In this document: piece after piece, positions 59,157 to 64,000 of the stretch
How positions within the stretch are numbered: the first letter of the stretch is position 1
How the letters are laid out: each line of letters starts with the position of its first letter
Source: Artocarpus heterophyllus
Taxonomy: Eukaryota; Streptophyta; Magnoliopsida; Rosales; Moraceae
NCBI GenBank assembly: GCA_025403435.1
Contig: CM046338.1
Span: 23,706,392-23,770,391 of the forward strand
DNA: 64,000 nucleotides
Direction of reading: 5' to 3'
Translations under genes and position numbers: made by a program
The notes under the pieces: model-generated
Database searches by the model: none
What the model saw: only the letters and a program-made list of their open reading frames with translations
Told to the model about the DNA's origin: nothing

Positions 59157-60171
59157 TGCATCAGTGTTCTCAAAGATTGATTTATGGTTGGAATATTATC
59201 AGTTGAAGATCAAAGAAGGATACATTCCTAAGACAGCTTTTAGATCAAGCGATGGTCACTATGAATTTGTGGTCATGCCTTTTGGTTTAACGAACGCACC
59301 TGCAGCTTTTATGTACCTGATGAATTAGGTATTCTAGGATTATCTCGATAAATTTGTCTTAGTATTTATTGATGATATTCTTGTGTATTCAAAAAATTGA
59401 GAAGAGCATACTAAGCACTTGAGGATTGTACTAGAAAACTTGAAGAGACATAAGTTGTATGCAAAGTTTTCTAAGTGTGAATTTTGGCTCGACAGGGTAT
59501 CCTTTTTGGGTCATATTGTTTCAAAGGAGGGAATAATGGTGGATCCTGCTAAGGTTGAAGCTGTTCTTAATTGGAAGTGACCAAAGAATGTAAGTAAGAT
59601 TAGAAGCTTCTTGGGATTAGCTGGTTATTATCGAAAGTTTATGGAAGATTTCTCTAGGATAGCAGCGCCTCGTACAAATCTAACTCACAAAGGAAAGAAG
59701 TTTAAATGGACGGATGTGTGCGAGAAGAGCTTTCAAGAAATGAAGAAAAGGTTAACTATAGCTCCAGTTCTGGCTATCCTAGAAGGAAACGATAGATTTG
59801 TAATTTACAGTGATGCCTCTAAGATGGGCCTTAGTGCTGTATTGATGCATAATAATAGAGTAATCACTTTTGCCTCGAGACAGTTGAAAGATTATGAGAA
59901 GAATCATCCCACTCATGACCTCGAGTTAGCAGCTGTGGTTTTTGCACTAAAGATTTAGAGGCACTATTTGTATGGAGTCCAATGTAAGATATTCACTGAC
60001 CATCAAAGTTTAAAGTATTTCTTTACTTGGAAGGACCTGAACATGAGACAGCAAAGATGGTTAAAGCTGGTGAAGGATTATGATTGTGAAATCCTTTATC
60101 ATCTAGGAAAAGCTAATTGGGTGGCTGATGCTTTAAGCAGGAAGACGGTTGCAACATTGATGTCTTTGTAA
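59157..60171 (+). pseudogene. Reverse transcriptase (rest) and RNase H of G1
   Basis: This continues the RT broken at 49415. [35 protein letters not shown] and VFIDDILVYSK (DD at 59371-59376) are readable, followed by [18 protein letters not shown]. Stops fall at 59326-59328, about 59335, 59398 and 59578. RNase H is well preserved ([39 protein letters not shown]) with a TAG at about 59956. This is the typical order of a Ty3/gypsy chromovirus. Confidence 0.88.
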
Positions 60172-61735
60172 GTGATGTCTCAGCCTTTAAGGAGAGAAAT
60201 TTTAGACTCGGTTTAGAAATTATAATAGGCCAGCTTTCCACATTGAGTCTTGCCCCATCAATGTTTGATGAGATTCAATGTAAACAAGAAAAAGATGTAA
60301 GTCTAGTGAGGATCAAGCGGGAAATCAAAGAAGGAAGGTGTGAAGAGTTTCATGTTACCGATGATGGAACTCTATATCTCAAGAATCACTTATGTGTTCC
60401 GAACATTGATGGTCTAAGGGAAAAGATATTAGCAAAAATTCATGACACTCCTTGTTCAATTCATCCAGGCTCAACAAAGATGTATAATGATCTAAGGGAT
60501 AGTTTTTGGTGGTTTGGAATAAAGCGCGATGTTGCAATGTATGTAAGAAAATGTTTGACATGCCAGCAAATCAAAGCTGAACACTAAAGGCCTGGCGGTG
60601 ATTTGCAGTCAATTTAGACACCATAATGGAAATGGGAAGAGATTGCAATGGATTTCATCACTAGTTTGCAAAAAAACTCTAAATGGATTCGATGCCATAT
60701 AGGTTGTTATTGATCGATTGTTGATTAACAAAGACAGCTCACTTTTTTCCCTTCAAGATCAATTATTCTATAGAGCGGTTGGCACAACTTTATGTCAAAG
60801 AAATAGTGAAACTACATGGAATTCCTAAGTCTATCATCACCGATCGTGATGGCAGGTTCACGTCCAAATTTTGGAGAAGTGTACAGACCATGATGGGGAC
60901 TAAGTTGCACTTTAGCATAGCTTTTCATCCTTAAACTGATGGCCAAACAGAGAGGACAAAATTGATATTAGAAGGTATGCCTCGTGCCTATACCCTTGAT
61001 TACAAGACAAGTTGGTGTAAAATGTTACCATTGGCGAAATTCACTTATAACAACAATTACCAGGTGACGATTGGGATGGCACCATATGAGGCTCTATACG
61101 GGTGGAAATGTAGGTCACCTATATGTTGGCATGAAGCTGGTGAATAGAAAATGATGGAAAGCAAGGATAAGGAATGGACAGATTTTGTTAATGATACTTC
61201 TGAAATGATAAAGTTAATACGCAAGAGAATTGAAACTGCTCAAAATCGACAGAAGTGCTATGCCAACAAAAGGAGGAGACCATTAGAATTCACTGCAGGT
61301 GATATTGTATTCTTAAAGGTTGCACCAATGAAGGGAGTTATGAGTTCAGAAGGAAAGGCATGCTGAACCCGAGGTTTATCGGACCTTACGAGATAGTGAA
61401 GCGAATAGGCAAGGTGGCTTATCAGTTGAGTTTGCCATCGGAGATGTCATTTATTCACTATGTGTTTTATGTTTCGATGCTCAAAAAGTATGTCCCTGAT
61501 TCTACACACGTGATCAAGCCATAGGTGATTCAGATACTAGAAGACATCAGCTATGAAGAGAAACTAGTTGAGATTTTAGATAGACAGACTAAAATCTTGC
61601 GGAATAAAGAAATTATTTTGGTCAAGGTTTTACGACAAAATCACCAAGTAGAAAAAGTTACATGGGAATGTGAAGATGATATGAGGGCCAAGTATCCGCA
61701 GTTGTTTTGAGGATGAAACTCTTATAAGGTGGGAA
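60172..61735 (+). pseudogene. Integrase and C-terminal domain of G1
   Basis: The zinc-binding region HDTPCSIHPGSTKMYNDL...KCLTCQQ occupies 60440-60580. The core includes MDFITSLQK (about 60650), ITDRDGRFTSKFW (about 60836) and TDGQTER after a stop near 60931. The C-terminal part has NPRFIGPYEIVKRIGKVAYQ and ends VTWECEDDMRAKYPQLF, a tail typical of Tekay/Del-like chromoviruses. The stop is at 61708-61710. The purine tract AAGGTGGGAAGAAT follows at about 61726-61739. Confidence 0.85.
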
Positions 61736-61739
61736 GAAT

Positions 61740-62544
61740 TGTAACACCTGTTGTTTTTCTCGTAATGAATTGCACTAGATATTTAATGGTGTTATGTGTT
61801 TTCTATAGAAATAATGTTACTAACCATTTATTTTAGAATTATGACAGGTGACGGTTACGTGAAATTGATGTGCTCGGGAGGTTCATGTCATTTGATGTTA
61901 TTAAATATAATAAATAATCAATGTTTTATTCGTATATTAATGAGTGTGGTACTTTGGCAGTTCGACAGGCTGATAGATTTTATCAGCATACCAAATTCGC
62001 CATCTTTGGCAAGCCGATCTTTAAAGTTCGGCAGGCCAAACGCTGTAGCCGAGCATCTATTAGAAAACATATTTACTATGTGTATTGTGATATTATATGA
62101 TATATTTTATGATGTTGCCATGAATTGTATGCATGCCTTGATTAATTACACTTGGTGCACATGTATGTGTATTTCCACTAAGTAAGAATTACATGCACAC
62201 TATAATATTGTGACATATGCATTACATGGTGTACCATAATATTGTGACATAATGTGCATGTGTGTGTAGTGTGAGTTGCCGTGCAAATGGTAAATGTTGT
62301 GCAGCTTGTATCTTGAATATTATATAGTAGAATATGATGATGGTGCATTGAACAATTAAATGGTTGTATGGATGTTTTGTGCACCGACTGTTGTGTGAAA
62401 TGTTGGATGTGGACAACAAGCCTTCTTGATGTTGTCGGATATGTATTGAAAAAATTGCGAATATTATATACTTTTCTTGGCAATTAAATATGATCAGATA
62501 ATATGATGAGGATGGGGGGCAAGTAGGATTGGTTATTGTTGTAG
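61740..62544 (+). repeat. 3' LTR (at least in part) of G1
   Basis: It begins TGTAACACCTGTTG directly after the purine tract. Three TCGGCAGGCCGA-type units lie at 61957-62041. The right end was not found: no TSD or clear CA end could be matched, and another gypsy fragment starts by about 62560. It is probably truncated. Confidence 0.6.
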
Positions 62545-62568
62545 GATATGCATTGAAGAGATCAAAGT

Positions 62569-62805
62569 GTACTTGATGAGGACATCACTAGCACAAGCAA
62601 GAGCACGTGGGAGACATATTCAGATCCAATTCAAGTTCTCATTGGTCCAGTTACGAGAGCTCGTGCGAAGAAGTTTAAAGAAACACTCATTGGGCTGATT
62701 CAAGCAACTTGGGCTCAAGCTATTGCATGGAGGCCCATTGAGGGAATTGCATACGACAACCACACCAATAAATGCGTGATTCAAGCTATAGAAGGGATTG
62801 AGTAA
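62569..62805 (+). pseudogene. C-terminal tail of a second gypsy polyprotein (G2)
   Basis: A 78-codon frame reads DPIQVLIGPVTRARAKKFKE, then LIGLIQATWAQ, and ends in TAA at 62803-62805. The GP(I/V)TRARAKK pattern is the usual end of many plant Ty3/gypsy polyproteins. The catalytic domains are missing, so this is a truncated copy whose 3' LTR follows. Confidence 0.65.
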
Positions 62806-62849
62806 TTTCCATTTCAGTTACTTTCCCATTTTGAGGCAACACATGGCGA

Positions 62850-63380
62850 GAAGAATCAGTTTTGACCTTTTAATGTCTAGTTTCCTTTTTTTCCGTTTCT
62901 GGTATTTCTATTATTGTAAGGCTTTTAAGCCATTAAGGGAACTTTCCTTATTTAGTCTAGATTTGACTTTTGTTAAATGAGTTTCCCGAAATTTCCATGG
63001 GAATTAGGGGCTGAAATTCGCATAGGAACCCCTATATATTGTAACGAATTTCAATCAATGGGAGACAAGTAATAACATATAATTTTGAGGTTTAATTCTC
63101 TTTAGTTCCTAAACGAACTATTCGAACTTATCGGAAATTTCCGTGGCGTTCATCGACTTATCAATCAGTCCATCCATAGCTGATTGTGGCGTCCTCACTT
63201 ACCAAGACTTATCAATCAGTCCCTCCATAGCTGATTGTGGCGTCCGCACAAACCAAGGTTCGTGCTTCTCGTTGGGCATCGGGTCGCGGTTCCATCCAAA
63301 ACCGGTTAGAAATTTGATCTTGGAAACCAACTTCGGTTAGGATCGCGTCAGCTCTTGGCGTGGTTCGTATCAGTACTGAG
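62850..63380 (+). repeat. LTR remnant of G2
   Basis: The sequence after the G2 tail has a TATA-like CCTATATATTG near 63030 and an end-like GGCGTGGTTCGTATCAG near 63357-63373. It contains two 51-bp tandem units (63155-63205, 63206-63256) starting GACTTATCAATCAGTCC. The boundaries are not fixed by target duplications. Confidence 0.4.
63155..63256. repeat. 51-bp tandem duplication
   Basis: Two units, each containing CCATAGCTGATTGTGGCGTC, differ at a few positions. They lie in the probable transcribed part of the G2 LTR. Confidence 0.9.
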
Positions 63381-64000
63381 CACTTAAGAAAAATAATGAT
63401 GCATTACACCATTATTGTTTGCCACTCCTTGTCTTTATTCACCCACTAGACTTGTTAATGCAGCACTTCCCATTTCTTTAGGCCATCTCACCCGAAACAC
63501 TTCATTCCTCACATCTCTCTTAAAGATTCCTTCAATTCATCTTCTTCCATGTTCTCTTCTCCATTTCTTCTCTTCAATTCCTTGCTGCAAAGACCTGAAA
63601 AAATCAAGAAAATTTTATACTCCTCCTAACCGAACTCAAAGAAAACGAGAGAAACTCCATATTGAAGTGATCTTCAACTCATCTTCCACGTTTTTCTCCA
63701 TTTCTTCTCTTCATTAGTCCACTACAAATACCTGGAAAAGCATAAAGAAATCTCACGTTTCACCTAGCCAAACTCAAAGAAAGACAAGAAAAGCTTCATC
63801 TTGAGGTAAGCATCATCCTACATATAACCTGAAATTTTGTTATCCACCGAAATTTGACATCCATAGCTTCGTCTACATATTTTTGTTTCTAATGAAATTT
63901 TACTATGAAGTTTATATATATGTTTTGTGAGGTTACTCCAAGTTTCACTTCATTTGGTGTTGTCTATGTTGTGATATCAAATGTTCATGCTCTGCATGTA
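63381..64000. other. CT-rich duplicated sequence, no supported gene
   Basis: A unit of about 137 bp beginning CTCCATTTCTTCTCTTCA at 63559 is repeated from 63696. Both halves include an AACTCAAAGAAA...GAGAAA block. The second ends in TTGAGGTAAGCATC near 63805, a donor-like site. The style resembles the U5/leader part of chromovirus LTRs such as the one near 6380-6580. No coding domain was recognised. Confidence 0.35.

Noticed and set aside
62178..62483. 101-codon minus-strand frame in the G1 LTR region
   Set aside because: It has low-complexity His/Thr/Ile composition from TGTG- and ATAT-rich DNA, with no domain and no homologue among the other elements.

Overview
This window is AT-rich nuclear DNA from a flowering plant. 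It is made almost entirely of decayed LTR retrotransposons of two superfamilies, Ty1/copia and Ty3/gypsy, inserted into one another. The only candidate host-gene sequence is one well-preserved terminal exon near the left edge (834-1001). It encodes 55 codons after a good splice acceptor, and I could not identify its product. I saw no rRNA, tRNA or CRISPR array, and no bacterial or organellar genes.

Layout. 1-5.5 kb: a MITE-like element, the exon and its probable 3' UTR, a second MITE-like element and several short repeats. 5.55-37.27 kb: a copia LTR (F1) split into three pieces. One gap holds a 3.16-kb gypsy-like solo LTR (5637-8796). The other holds copia copy A (+ strand, 9802-36454). Copy A is itself interrupted by two antisense copies of its own family: B (14761-23872, duplication AAAAT) and C (24380-32375, duplication AAAAC). 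37.3-41.65 kb: a gypsy gag relic, then a complete LTR with primer-binding site and leader of a copia element related to F1 (F2). 41.65-46.1 kb: unassigned sequence, a minisatellite and a solo LTR with perfect target duplications (43070-44916). 46.1-47.66 kb: the gag-protease fragment of another copia element (E), joined directly to a gypsy gag. 47.69-62.5 kb: a gypsy chromovirus-like element (G1) split inside its reverse transcriptase by copia copy D (+ strand, 49416-59156, duplication TGCAT). 62.5-64 kb: the polyprotein tail and LTR remnant of another gypsy element, then duplicated CT-rich sequence.

Copies A-D share one design. It consists of LTRs of about 1.9-2.05 kb (TGTTAGACAT...TTCCAACA), a primer-binding site for initiator tRNA-Met, a leader of about 1.65 kb, gag with a CCHC zinc knuckle, protease, integrase, reverse transcriptase/RNase H, and a purine tract next to the 3' LTR. 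All four are dead by frameshifts and stops. Several have also lost a catalytic residue, and the residue differs between copies.

No new multi-gene system is present. The most unusual signals are: a quasi-palindromic motif (TCGGCAGGCCGA type) clustered in the copia LTRs, in the copia leader and in two unrelated gypsy LTRs; repeated CCTAGG palindromes in the copia leader and just upstream of the LTR TATA box; a possible conserved leader intron; and an integrase stop codon shared by copies B and D that suggests mobilisation in trans.
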